Source: Gigaspora margarita
Lineage: Eukaryota > Glomeromycota > Glomeromycetes > Diversisporales > Gigasporaceae
Direction: 5' to 3'
Assembly (NCBI GenBank): GCA_009809945.1
Contig: WTPW01000352.1
Coordinates: 276,373 to 340,372 of the forward strand
Length of the DNA stretch: 64,000 nucleotides
Under the pieces are notes generated by a model. It did not search any database. It was not told the DNA's origin and worked only from the letters and a program-made list of their open reading frames with translations. Positions 45,132 to 56,815 of this stretch are shown piece by piece. The translations under genes were made by a program, and so were the position numbers. The first letter of the stretch is position 1, and each line of letters starts with the position of its first letter.

Positions 45132-45380
45132 GGGGTCCCACAGCAAAAGGTGGCTTTGGGAAAATCACATAATTTTGAGAAAATCATTACTAAACTTAGT
45201 ATGTAATTATCAATTATATAGTAGTATAAGATGATTAAACTAAATTTATATATTTTTTATTAATATTATTGATAATTAAAAATTGTTTTTACAAAAATAA
45301 TGATTAGTTAGATACTTATTATATAAAATCTTAAAATTTAATTGGTTGGCCCGAAGCCACCTTTTGCTATGGGCTCTCCC
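45132..45380. mobile_element. MITE with GCAAAAGGTGGCTTCGGG ends
   Basis: Left AGCAAAAGGTGGCTTTGGG and right inverse AGCAAAAGGTGGCTTCGGG lie within ends of about 30 bp that start GGG. ATAT flanks both sides in a microsatellite context. Copy A lacks it. 249 bp, no ORF. Confidence 0.85.
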
Positions 45381-46012
45381 ATATATATATATATATATAT
45401 GTATATATAAACTAAATATAAATAATACTTGTATTTTAGTGAATTTTTGGTCAAATTTAATGAGTTGATTATCATTAGAATCAGAAAAGCTAGCTCTACA
45501 AATTTCAATTAAAAATTTAAAGCTATTATTTTAATAAAATATTTTTATAATAATAAATTAATTTAAAACTTTAAAAATTAATTAAATTTTTAAATAAAAA
45601 TTTTTAGTTTAAAAATTTAATTTTATTATAAATTATTATAAAATATTAAAAATATTTTATAAAAAAATTAATTTTTATTAAATATTTTATATTAAAAATA
45701 TTTTTATTAAAATTTTATATTAAAATTTTTAAATCTTATTATAAGTAAAAATTTGTATTAGAGTTTAATAATTTTCAATAATTTTTATTTTTAAATTCAT
45801 TTCTGAGTTAATAAATATAAATTTTATCAAAAAGATATACTTTTAAAATGACAAATAGATCAAATAGATATATATTTATCTATTATAATAATTTATATAA
45901 GGTTAATAATAAATTTTTTCTAAATTTTAGTTTTTTAACTGTACTAAATTAAGCTTTTTATCCTAAATTTAGTACAGCTTATGGATACCCATTAATAATC
46001 AAAATAAAATTA

Positions 46013-46554
46013 AGTACTAGTTCATGACTGAGCAACAGTAGCATCATAGTAGCATCATAGTAAATTTTGGTGAAAATTTAATATAAATTTTTATATTAAT
46101 ATGTAATCTGCAGCTGCTACAAAGTTAAGTTAATTTGTACTAAGTTAATAATACATGTCCACTAATTAAAAGTTGTAGAGCTTGTCAAGACGCATTTAAC
46201 AGTAGTTAGATCTTCCAAATCGGCCCAGTGGATGATGAGATATCACTGAAAAATGATTGGCTGACTATATAAAATTCTATGTAAACAAATATTTATATGA
46301 GATTTTATATAATCGGCCAATCGTTTTTTGATAATATCTTACCATCCACTAGGCTGATTTGGAAGATCTAACTACCGTTAGATGCATTTTGATGAGCTCT
46401 ACAACTTTCTATTAGTGGACATGTATCATTAACTTAGTAAAAAATTAATCTTACTTTGTAGCAGCTGCAGATTACATATTAATATAAAAATTTATATTAA
46501 ATTTTCACCAAATTTTACTATAAAATTACTGTTGCTCACTCATGAACTAGTACT
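46013..46554. mobile_element. 542 bp foldback with AGTACTAGTTCATGA ends, TA target
   Basis: Arms of about 250 bp mirror each other nearly perfectly (AGTACTAGTTCATGA, GAGCAACAGTA, GTAATCTGCAGCTGCTAC). TA flanks both ends and copy A is empty. Inside each arm is AGTTGTAGAGCT followed by TCAAGACGCATTTAAC, and GATCTTCCAAATCGGCC. Confidence 0.9.
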
Positions 46555-46579
46555 TAGTAAGTACCTTTTAATTTCCAAA

Positions 46580-46835
46580 ATGGATCAGATAGAGAAAATG
46601 ACCTACTAGATTAGTAGAATAAGCAAAAATAAATTTTCTAATTCTTTTTATTCTAGCAAGAAGTATCTTGCAATTACTGCTTCTTCTGTTTCTTCTGAAC
46701 AGTTGTTTTCAGATGCAGAAAATTATGTTGCTTTGAAAAAATTAATTAGATCTGCATCTTTGTGGACAAATTGTTGTTCTTAAAACAAAATCTATCATAT
46801 TTAGAAATTTTTTCACTATTAAATAAATAAGAAAT
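46580..46835 (+). pseudogene. hAT transposase dimerisation domain (copy B)
   Basis: Homologue of 17455-17690. It still shows YLAITASSVSSEQLFSDAEN in one frame; the PLDWW part is decayed and shifted. It is separated from the core at 34.7 kb by 11 kb of insertions. Confidence 0.8.
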
Positions 46836-46991
46836 TCATTAGACTATAAATAGTTTAAAAAAAATTTTTATATTTACTAAAATATAAAACATTATATATT
46901 TATTAAAATATAAAACATTATATTACTAAAATGTAAAACATTATATATTTACTAAAATATAAAACGTTATATATATACCTTTTTTATATAT

Positions 46992-48333
46992 CAGGCCCAG
47001 GATATGTTCCCTTAAAATAGATCAAAATGCTGTCTATAATTAACAATTATTATAAAATGCACCTATGGTGTTGAATACTATAGGTAAATTAGATTTCAAA
47101 TTTGTATAACAAAAACAAATTTTAATTACTTTAGGGTTAGGGTAAGGCCTGGTATTTTATCAGGGCATTAGTATATACAAAATTTTGCAAGAAATTTTTT
47201 TTATTAGAGCCACTAAGGTAGTTTCTTAAGCAAATTTTGAAATATTGAATGTTTTTTAAAAAATAAACAAAAAAATCAAAATTTTATGTTACATCTAATC
47301 TTAAATTTTTGATTGGCTATGCTAATAGTTTTGTGTAATATAGTGTTCAACACCATAGGTGTATTTTAGTAAACTTGATAATTAAATTTTTAAAAAAACA
47401 TATAAATTTACTATATAACTTTGAGCTAAGATTCTTTTAAATCTTACTTATTAACTTTAATTAAATTTTTTGGAAATATAGAACAAGAGGAGTAGAAAAA
47501 ATTGAACTTAAAAATTGATTAAAATTTTGCCAGTTTTGTACAAAACAAAAATGTAACTTGGCCAAAATCAAATATTTTCTGATTTTAAGATATTAAATAT
47601 ATGTAAAAACATGCCCTGAACAACTTTACTTAGGGGCCAAAAATAGGTTACCTTGTAAGAAAAATGGGTTATCTATGTAATAAAGTTAAAATTTTTGGGG
47701 TTTCAATATAAAACCCTTTTTATGTCAAGGCAACCTGCTTTGGGCTTCTAAGTAAACTTGTTCAGTAGATAATTCTACTTGTATCAAGATTAAAATGCAC
47801 TTTTTCAAACCTTTTACTAAATGAAAAATGGCATTAAAGTTGGAAAAAATTTTTTTTCAACTTTAACTTCGTTTTTCACTTAGTAAAAGGTTCAAGAAAG
47901 TGCATTTTAATTTTAATACGAGTAGAATTACCTAATGAACAAGTTTACTTAGAAGCCCAAAGAAAGTTGCCTTGACAAAAAAAGGTTTTTATATTGAAAA
48001 CCCAAAAATTTTAACTTTAATACATGGTAACTTACTTTTGGCCTCTAAGTAAAGTTGTTCAGAGCATGTTTTTACATATACTTATTATCTTGAAATTGGC
48101 AAATATTTGATTTTGACCAAGTTACATTTTCATTTTGTGCAAAATTGATGAAATTTTAATTCAATTTTTAAGCTCAATTTTTCTTCTCTCTTTGTTCTAT
48201 ATTCCTAAAAAATCTAATTTAAAGTTAATAAGCAAGATTTAAAAGAATTTTAACTCAAGTTATATAGTAAATTTATATGTTTTTTAAAAAATTTTAATTA
48301 TAGATAACAATGAAAGGAACATGTTCTGGCCTG
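46992..48333. mobile_element. 1.3 kb foldback with CAGGCC ends
   Basis: Ends CAGGCCCAGGATATGTTCC and inverse CAGGCCAGAACATGTTCC, flanked by ATATAT. Without the nested MITE at 47044-47377 it is a long palindrome centred near 47850. The arms carry four copies of the CTAAGTAAACTTGTTC motif. Absent from copy A. Confidence 0.88.
47044..47377. mobile_element. hAT-like MITE nested in the CAGGCC foldback
   Basis: Ends share AAAATRCACCTATGGTGTTG. 8-bp duplications ATAATTAA at 47036-47043 and 47378-47385 are exact. Core: TTAGGGTTAGGGTAAGG, GCAAGAAATTTTTTTTA and TTTCTTAAGCAAATTTTG. Its ends resemble those of 42019-44233. Confidence 0.92.
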
Positions 48334-48920
48334 ATATATAACAATTTTTTATTAAATATTATATATTATATATAGTATAACCCTGCAATAGACACATGAT
48401 AAAATCACACATTCTATGTGCCTATTTCAAGATTGTGGCTAAAGTGAGCAAGAATTTATACAGTCAGACCTTCCTATAGTCACACCCCATATAGTCACAC
48501 CTCTATTTAAGCACCTAATTTTGTGCAATGGACTTAAAAAACTCCATTATAGTCACAACTCGCTTATAACCACTATCACTATAAAAATTTTGATTTTTTA
48601 ACAATTTTATTAATAAAAAACCCTTATTATGGATACCAATTTTTAACTAAATATGGATTATAAAATCTGATTGGCCAATGTTCATATTCACATATATTTA
48701 AAATTATTTATTAAAGATTTTTAAAGGTTTGACAGCAATAATTTTTGATCCAATAGCCAGATTTGAATAAAACAACTACCAAAATATTCATCTCAATAAG
48801 ACAATTCTAATAAGCCCAAAATCGTTAAAATCAAATCACACACTCCTGAGATTATTAAGGATTTGTATCACTTTACATGATTAAAAATTGATTAAATTTA
48901 AACATCTGAGTGAAAAATCC

Positions 48921-49265
48921 TTAATTGCTGATTCACTTAAGAAGGATAGTATTTTATAGGCGCAAATTACTATTAAATTATTATAATTATGAAATCTTTT
49001 TTTCCTCCATAGCTAACTTTTTTTTTATTATGTTAATATACTAGATCTTCTAATTAAAAAATGTAGAGAATACTTTTTTATATATAATGTAAAAAAATTT
49101 TTAAAATTGGTTTAGTAAATAAAAAGATATTGATATTTATTTTTTGTAACTATATAGAATTTTTATAAATATAGAGGAAAAAAAGATTTCACTCATATAT
49201 AAAAAACATAGTAAATTATACTTTCGTAATTTATAAAATCCTATCATTCATATGTAGATTGTGAA
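48921..49265. mobile_element. ~345 bp insertion in the pogo-like MITE
   Basis: Absent from the 31955 copy. Sub-terminal GATAGTATTTTATAGGCGC and the inverse of ATAAAATCCTATC are loosely inverted, and TTAAT flanks both sides. Boundaries are approximate. Confidence 0.55.
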
Positions 49266-49463
49266 TTAATAATCTTAGCATTTTGTAATTAATTTTGGAG
49301 GATTTTGGACTCTTTAGAACCGTTTCATTGAGTCAAACATTTTGGTAGTTGTTTTATCCAAGTTGGGCCACTAGATTAAATTTTTTAATAGTATTTCAAA
49401 TATGCAAAATATATTACTTATTGGTCTTTGGTCACATAACTATAATGAGGTATTTTATTTATA

Positions 49464-49803
49464 CGGTCAAACCTCTATAAATGCAACATGTACAGACAAA
49501 ACTACAATGTGCATTTAGGGAGGTATTGCATTTAGAGAAAGCCAATTAAATTGCAGCTTTAAAGATTAAATTATCAAGTTTGTATAACTTCACTAAAAAT
49601 TGTTTAACCTATCTTAAATATTAAAATTTGATTGGCTACATGCATTTAAAGAAATAGTATAATATAGAAAATTATTTGAAAGAATGTGCATTTACAGAAA
49701 TAAAATATGCATTTAGCACTAATAATTTCTTACAGACAAGACAAAAATGTGCATTTAGGGAGGTATTGCATTTATGGAGGTTGTATTTATAGAGGTCTGA
49801 CTG
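49464..49803. mobile_element. TA-target MITE nested in the pogo-like MITE
   Basis: Ends CGGTCAAACCTCTATAAATG and inverse CAGTCAGACCTCTATAAATA, TA on both sides. The uninterrupted site is visible in the 31955 copy near 32620. The interior repeats TGTGCATTTAGGGAGGTATT twice (49508, 49748). Confidence 0.93.
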
Positions 49804-50689
49804 TAGTCACACCTCTAAACAATCACCAAAATAGGGTGCGATGGACTTGGTAATTATAGAGAGGGATGACTGTATATAGTATATATAGTTAGATAGAAAA
49901 ATTAATGTGACTATAGTGAGATTGTGACAAATTCAAATATGACTATTGCAGGTTATACTGCATATATTTTATATACATAGGTCAAAACTTTACACATCGG
50001 TATGATATTAGATATCCAATATATTTATTATATATATATGATATGTGACTGATATGTGTAGAATATATTTATACACATACCTGATATGCATAGAGTTCAT
50101 GTAAGATATCGGACACATGTCAGACACATATAGTATACACATAGTATATATGCCATATATATATCAGGTATATATCGCATAGATTAATTCTGTAATACAT
50201 AATGTACCCAATATGTACCCAATATAAAGTACTGAAGTGGGAAAGAATAAATTCAAATATTCATATATTTTTTACGATTATTTAATAATCACTTTGCCAT
50301 AACAATAATATAAAGCAATTTTTTTTTCACTTTACAACCTTGCGCTAATTTATTAGATGTTATTTATGTACAAAATAATACAAAAAAAACTAATTCTAAT
50401 TATAACATAGGCTAATACCTGGCAACTTCTCTAGTGCCCAGGTATGGTTGTTGCACTGATGTTTGTTAGTCTCCAAGCCATATGCATTGTCACTCACATA
50501 TTTCTTCGAGAACATATCCAGGTGCTCAGCTACCTTCAAACTACTTTACAAATTCAGCTACTTATGCACCCACTAACAAACCGTCTTTGTACCTGTAACT
50601 TGTTGTAAAAAAGAGTCTTCAACCAGAGTAGCTACTTTATCTACCTGTTCCTTATTTCTTTTTTTCCTATCATTATTTTCTACTATGCT

Positions 50690-52200
50690 GGATGAAGAAG
50701 GACTTGGTCTGGAAGAACCCACTAGTATGACAACATCCTCGTATCATTTTCTTTTCAAAGATCAGCTTATGCCGATTAGTTTTTCCCACTTAATCACCCA
50801 GTTACATCTTTTCTTCCAAATGATCTGTAAAAGCTTTCCTGAAGGATTAACAAAACTCCATGGATACAAAGAGTCACTTCTTTTTTCCTGAGCCCCAAAC
50901 TGTGTAGCCATAATTACTTTTCTCTTTCAAAACTGCCACTAATATACAATTCTTTTTTTCTGTATCTTTCCTTTCTGTTGTCACTTAACAGAACCTTTTT
51001 CAGATTACTAATGCCTAACGTAAACCTCGATTCATCTTCTAGAACTATCTATGCTGTTTTAAGAGCTTGCAACTCTGCTTTTTGCCAAAGCTCTTCTAAC
51101 AAGCTACATTACCAAGTGACTAATGTTTTCTTTCACATCCTCTGTACACATAATATAGTTTAGAGATTCGTATAGCTATGGTTTACATATATGCAATTTT
51201 TCAAGTATTGGAAGGAGCTAAAAGATGCCTTTGATATATAAGACAAGCGTAAAGCTGTCCTCTATTGATCTACATCTTGTTCCTCCTAATTCTCGCAGTC
51301 TATCCTATCTAAATAACTAGTTCATCTCATCTTCATTGAATCCAAACCTTTGTATAGAACTTTTGCTTGATATGAGACATTTTCCTTCATAAAATCTACT
51401 CTTGAGTTGTATAATAAACTTCTGTGGGCATTCCTCGATGAATTTATCTTTCTAATATAATGAGATGTTCTATCGGGTGGCATAGTTTGGTGTCCATTTC
51501 TACTCTTCTTTCAGACAAGCAGCCTCTTTCGCAAGTTTGTCAGCTATTTCATTCCAGACTAGACCACTATGAGCTTTAACTTTAACTAGATTTAGAACAA
51601 TTTCCTTAACCTGAATCACTTCTACTATCTTATCCAGAATCGATCTATTTTTTAACTTCAGTAACTTCTTGAAGCTCTGTGTTTTCAAAACACTCTCAAT
51701 ACTACCAATTGCTGATAAACTGTCTGTTTTGATTGTGACTCTTGCATATGACCTAGTTACTAACAATAAATACAAAATTGCAACTAATTCTGGTCTTGTT
51801 AATGAAGGCCAGTCAACTACTCTAACTTTATCTATTGAAACTAACAAGTTTTCCTTCCTATTTAGTTGCACCCAAGTGGCACCTATTCTATCTTCCAATT
51901 CTGCTTCCTCCTTATACCATGACCCATCTGTATAAAACAAATACTCTCCTCTATTTTCTTTTATATTCTTTACTGCCAAGTTATTTAACAAATCACTGAT
52001 TCTTCTACCTAAACCCTGCTTCTTGATTACTTCCAGTTCAGGACATCTAATTTCTAATGCCTCAAAAGCTTCTTATGTGACACAACAATTCTCTGCAACA
52101 TCAAATAAAAAGAAGCCTTTGTAATAACTTAAAGAAAATGACAGAAACCAACTATTTTCGCTCTTAAAGATCCCACTTAATACTTTAATACGTTCCTTTT
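50690..52200 (-). pseudogene. Non-LTR (LINE-like) retroelement fragment
   Basis: The minus strand keeps the C-terminal part of a reverse-transcriptase polyprotein. Upstream of the RNase H domain is a stretch like LSGIFKSENSWFLSFSLSYY (near 52120-52180). Downstream is PPDRTSHYIRKINSSRNAHR near 51420-51480, in a region that in fungal LINEs holds a zinc-binding segment. No reverse transcriptase domain remains. Several stops interrupt it. Confidence 0.6.
51500..51991 (-). CDS. RNase H domain ORF of the LINE-like fragment
   Basis: A 163-codon open frame. It shows the four acidic positions of type I RNase H in order: FYTDGSW (Asp), RPELVAILYL (Glu), IKTDSLSAIGS (Asp) and, after KVKAHSG, NEIADKLAKEAA (His and last Asp). 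The fold would cleave RNA in RNA/DNA hybrids during element replication. The frame is open only for this domain; flanks on the same strand are broken, so it is a remnant, not an independent gene. Confidence 0.75.
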   Translation of the reverse strand: MLNNLAVKNIKENRGEYLFYTDGSWYKEEAELEDRIGATWVQLNRKENLLVSIDKVRVVDWPSLTRPELVAILYLLLVTRSYARVTIKTDSLSAIGSIESVLKTQSFKKLLKLKNRSILDKIVEVIQVKEIVLNLVKVKAHSGLVWNEIADKLAKEAACLKEE

Positions 52201-52289
52201 TATCTATCGTAAATATAAAGCAATTTAAAAATTTTATTTTTATTTATTTATTTATTATAAACAATTCTCTAACAAATCGGTTACAATTT

Positions 52290-52970
52290 GGAATCTAAAA
52301 TCTATAATATACAATTCTATAGCAAATAACTAATGAAACACTAGTAATAATATAACACTAACAAAAGCAGAATTACCCAATGACCATAATTGCTAAAAAA
52401 AGAAAAGGTTTAACAAATCGGTAACAAAACATCTAAAGCAACTATAAAGCTATATGAAAATGCCCAAGAAAACTAACAAAAGTACCTAAGCTAAAATCTA
52501 CAAGATGCTTCAAAACGCACTAAAGCAACATCAACTTTAGTGACAAGACACCTGAGGCAACCACGAACTCGCACAGAGGGCACTCAAGAAAACTGACAGA
52601 GCACTCAAAATGAAATCTATGCCAAAAAACCCTAAAACATATACAAAATTTGTGACAAAGCACCATGTAGTCATACAAGAAATGCCAAAGCGAAATCTCT
52701 GAAATGCACCTAAAGCAATGTTAAAATTGGCAACACCTGAGGCAATCATGAAATCAACTGAAGAATCTAAAAAAGAAAAAACTAAAAAGTAGTATTTAGA
52801 ACTAGAGCATGTCAACAAAAATATGATGAAAAAAAATGCCAATAGTGCTAGTGACGAATAATATACTGAAATGGTTGATACCAATGACAAAGCACTGACT
52901 AATGATTCTAATAACGAAATCTGAAACTATTGCTCCAAAATAACAATGAAGAAAGGTTGCTCCAAAATGG
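52290..52970. repeat. CA-rich strand-skewed minisatellite
   Basis: Words such as AAATGCC, CTAAAGCAA, AAATCT and GACAAAGCACC recur at 20-35 base spacing. The 117-codon minus-strand ORF at 52537-52890 is a by-product. Layout as at 3385-4020. Confidence 0.6.
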
Positions 52971-52989
52971 ATAACGCTTATAATGAAGT

Positions 52990-53815
52990 TATTTCCAGAA
53001 AGTGTAATAGGAAAAATTAAAAAAAAAGATAATAAATAACAAAAATAAATAGTTTAAATAAACTATATAATAAAAAAACTTAAAAATTAAATAAAAAATG
53101 ATAAGTATAATAAAAATATTAAAAAAAGGATAAATAAAAGTTATAAATAAAAAAAAAGATGAAAAAAAATAAATATATAAATAAAAAAATCACGTGAAGA
53201 TCTAATCTAGATCTAGAACTAAAAAATAATTAATTAAAAAAAATTATTTAAAAAAATAAAAATTATTAATAAAAAAACATTATATGGTAATAATAATAAT
53301 AAATTAAAAAAAATTAAAATAAATAAAATTCTAATGGCAAAAGCTGCCATTGAAAAAATAAAAAAAATTAAAAATAAATTAAATATAAAAAAATAATAAT
53401 AAAAAATATAAAACTGAAAAAAATTAAAAAAATAAAAAAAAAGTGAAAACAATTAAAAAAAATTTAGAATAAAAATAAAAAAAAGCAATATAATAAAAAA
53501 AAAATAATAAAATAAGTAAAGTAAAATAAAATAAAAAAAATAAAAATAAAGCAAAATAAGCAAAAAATAAAAAAATAAAACGTAAAAAAAAATTAAAAAA
53601 TAATCTAAATAAAAAAAACATTAAAAAAAATTAAAATAAATAAAAAAATAAATAAAATTAAATAAAATCGAAAAAAAATGTAAAAAAAATATAATAATAA
53701 AAATAAAAATAAATAAAGCAACAAAAATTTAATAAAAAAGTTAAAAAAAATGTTAAAATAAAAATTATTAAATAAAATAAAAAAAGCGAAAACAATTAAA
53801 AATAATAACAATAAC
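52990..53815. repeat. A-rich low-complexity tract
   Basis: About 0.8 kb of oligo-A broken by T, AATAAA and rare G/C. Minus-strand ORFs of 65-72 codons (F/L/I only) are artefacts. Confidence 0.85.
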
Positions 53816-53848
53816 CAATCTATTATGCAAATACCAAAAATTAATTAA

Positions 53849-54192
53849 TTGACAATTCGCGAAAGAAGGAGAATTTGTATTAATAAAATACATAACACTT
53901 AATATAAATTACATATAAAATCTAAAAATCAGCATTCCTGACTATGTAAAGTTGATTTTTTATTAAATTAACATCTTGTAGACTTCTAATAAAAGTTGTA
54001 GTGCTAGTTTTTGTGATTCTAATGATAGCTAGATCGGTAAAATTAGTTAGGTAAATAATAAGTTACAAGCAATTAAAATTCAAAAAATTTTATAAAACTA
54101 TAGGAATCATGATTCCTGTATTAACATATTTTACTATGTTTTACTATAAAAATCTCCCCGGTTAAAATTCTCCTTCTATCGCGAATTGTCAA
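53849..54192. mobile_element. MITE/foldback with GACAATTCGCGA ends
   Basis: Left TTGACAATTCGCGAAAGAAG and right inverse TTGACAATTCGCGATAGAAG; TTAA or AATT flanks. Arms share CAGCATTCCTGAC / AGGAATCATGATTCC. Inside is AAAAGTTGTAGTGCTAG and GATTCTAATGATAGCTAG, the recurrent motif again. Confidence 0.85.
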
Positions 54193-54399
54193 TTAAGCAA
54201 AATCTACTTTATTTAGTTTATTCCACATAAATAAAATTAAAAAAAATTGTTTGCTTACTCCCTATGTAAAATTAAATTTTTCTCAAAATTTAAGATAGTA
54301 TCTTGTTTGATTTTTAGCATCTTCAAGCACATATATATTGGTCATATTAATGTATATATTGCAAAAAAAATAAATAGGGGCATGTGCATATATGCAATA

Positions 54400-54463
54400 T
54401 GGTGGGAATAAAAATAAATTCTGGTTATTCCTTACTATGAGAATAACTGAAATATTCCCACCA
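54400..54463. mobile_element. 64 bp hairpin element
   Basis: TGGTGGGAATA and inverse TATTCCCACCA bound a hairpin with GGTTATTC/GAATAAC inside. ATA-rich flanks. It may be a minimal MITE. Confidence 0.5.
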
Positions 54464-55368
54464 CATATATATTGGGTACCTGATTAAAAAAATTTTAGTA
54501 GTAAAAAATTATTGAATTTTATATCGTAAAGGATAAATTTTTTAAATATATAGAATATCTGCATTGTAAATGATAATTTAGAATTATAATATATATAGAT
54601 TTAAAAGTTATTTTTATTACATGTACACATCAAGTACCTGATATATGTAAGATTAGCCAAACTATATGATATATATATGGCAGGTCACCAATATGTAGTA
54701 TTTTATATATTTTTTAATTATAATAATATGGTACCCAATAGGGACCCGATATATTGGATTTTGACCTGTGATAATAAATCGAATAGATCAAAATTAAGAA
54801 AAATTCATAAACAAGACTTTTGGATTTGATGTAAAAAACAATAGGTAACTATGACCACAGTGTTCTTTATTGGATAAAAAAATACATTATTTAGTAACAA
54901 ATAGGGGGAAGAATATATTCAGTTAACCTAGTAATGATCGCAGATGATCATGGAATATTACCCTCAATATAATCACAATATAATTTTGATTGGCAAAATA
55001 ATCAGATGACATAGGATCAGGGCCACAGAAAATTTGGATATTGGGTAGTTTCAAGAACAATAAACACAGTGATATCTTCATGATCATCACTTCACATGAT
55101 TAAAAAATGACCTAAGTTAGAGTTAATATTAGGTTAGATGATAATATAGTTTAGCCCAATTTTGTTAATGCTAGCAAACAAATGATGTAATTGCATGATT
55201 TCACGTGATGTAATAATTACTGGGTTCACTATTCTGAAAGTGTCCCTAGATATCAAATCACACTATGTACAACAAAGAACGTGAATGATTATATACGTAT
55301 TATACTGTACAAATGATTTTAGATCTGAGATTATATGATCTGAGATTTCGATGTACTTATTGTCCGAA

Positions 55369-55412
55369 GCATAACGAAGACTCTATAGTATAGCAATGGA
55401 CACGATACAGGC
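55369..55412. mobile_element. Fragment of the GTCCGGAGCATA MITE at a deletion scar
   Basis: TTGTCCGAAGCATAACGAAG followed by TCTATAGTATAGCAATGGAC replaces about 300 bp that copy A has at 19050-19355. A MITE insertion followed by deletion would explain it. Confidence 0.45.
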
Positions 55413-55419
55413 TAGCATA

Positions 55420-56290
55420 CATTTACTTGCGCGGGTAACGCAAATTACGTGAAATCGAAGGCTCTAATCTCATATGCTAGTAGCGAAAATATCAACAAAT
55501 AAATATTTACTATCGCTATTGGTAAATAAGTAAATCGGGTTATACCTTCTTAGTAGGCCTACCGAATAATTGATTGTGGGGTGTGAAGGGCGTCGGGCCC
55601 ATATCTGTTTTTTTATTCTTTCTATATTATTATTATTACTGATATGTTTTTTCATTCCCTAATACGATAAGAGAGAAGTGAATAACTCATTAAAGCGTAA
55701 AGCTTAAGCCTGAGTAGAAGCGTTAAAGCACTTATCTCTAAGTTTTGCCCATAACAAATCGTTCCGTTTTACTTTTCTTGTATCGTAAAAACCTTATTCG
55801 AATAACTTCGTCGAGTTATAACCTTTGAAATAAGTGTAGAAGTGTTAAGCTCTACAAAAATACTTTCGAAACTCAAAAAATAAGTGACGACAACGGATGC
55901 GAATAATTTAAAAATTTAAAAATAAGCGAAATGTACCTTTATCAAAAAATAAGCGACGGAATGGACGCGAATAATGAATAATTTTATCAGAATTTAAATT
56001 TAAAAATAAAAAGTATGTGAAACATGCGAGATCGATTAGTCGAATTGAATAATAAAAATATAAAAATAAAAACATGTATTAGAAAAATTTAAACGTGACG
56101 ATCGATTATGTTTCGGAATTTTTCGGACATTTACGGCTCAACCATGCTTGTCTATTGCATTCTACATCGGAATTTTTCGGAACAAATCAACTAATCCATT
56201 AATCGATCGGTCAACCAATCGATTGGTCAACTAAACAATCGATTAATCGATTAATCGATTAAAATCGATAGATCGATTGAAAGAATTTTG
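55420..56290. other. CpG-richer upstream block (copy B)
   Basis: Homologue of 19360-20195. It keeps the 61-codon minus-strand ORF (55470-55655) and the two AATAAGYGACG units. It lacks some of the ATCGATT array and gains about 120 bp near 56050-56170. Confidence 0.45.
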
Positions 56291-56344
56291 ACAATTTGTA
56301 ACACTAGTGCCAATTTCAATATAAAGGTAAACTGGTTTTATTTG

Positions 56345-56527
56345 TAATCAACAAAAGTTTTCTTTGTACGTTTCTTTATAAGCCACACTACTAACTGTGT
56401 TATCCTAATAGCAACAGTACACATATTATATCGTTGAAAAATGAATTTATTAACCAAGCATTTTCATTGTTTTATGATTGATTAGAACTTCGAAGTCTTT
56501 ATCTTTCCATGGAACTTTTGCAAATTG
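56345..56527 (-). pseudogene. Copy B of the minus-strand exon-like ORF
   Basis: Keeps QFAKVPWKDKDFEVLINHKT after the same CTAG acceptor-like site, then loses frame in the next few codons. Compare 20260-20442. Function unknown. Confidence 0.3.
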
Positions 56528-56815
56528 CTAGGGGCTTGGCCTTCTATTAGTGGTATTTTCGTTAGCATCTACCGGTATGGTTTTAAGCTGCTATTTATCG
56601 TGGTTTATATAATAAAAAAAAATATAATTAGATAACTGCGTATGTGTTCATGCCAAAACCGGGAATAGAAATACAAATAATCTGTTTTGAGATGATGACA
56701 AAGATGCTATTTTAGCGTTAACATTTACTGATTCTATAGTCGTAATATGTGACATAATCGTTCAAGTTATAATAAAATTTAACTTGGTATTACGTATCAT
56801 AATATGAGAAGATAA

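Larger units (their letters stand above)
48461..49872. mobile_element. pogo-like MITE with two nested insertions
   Basis: Same element as 31955-32687 (ends CAGTCAGACCTTCCTATAGT and inverse CAGTCATCCCTCTCTATAAT, TA flanks). Extra DNA at about 48921-49265 and at 49464-49803 accounts for the length of 1412 bp. Confidence 0.92.
48374..49940. mobile_element. CAGTATAACC MITE of copy B, split by a later insertion
   Basis: Homologue of 18271-18441. Its left part (48374-48460) and right part (49873-49940) are separated by the pogo-like element, which used the TA in TTTATA as target. Confidence 0.85.
49976..54770. mobile_element. 4.8 kb composite insertion specific to copy B
   Basis: Ends CATAGGTCAAAA and inverse CACAGGTCAAAA, with ATA flanks; copy A reads straight across near 18455. 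Sub-terminal regions are rich in ATATATCAGG/ACCCAATATAT words. It holds a LINE-like fragment on the minus strand, a strand-skewed minisatellite, 0.8 kb of A-rich DNA and two small MITEs. Confidence 0.65.

Noticed and set aside
52990-53815. Minus-strand ORFs of 65-72 codons
   Set aside because: They consist almost only of Phe, Leu and Ile from an A-rich tract; low complexity, not genes.
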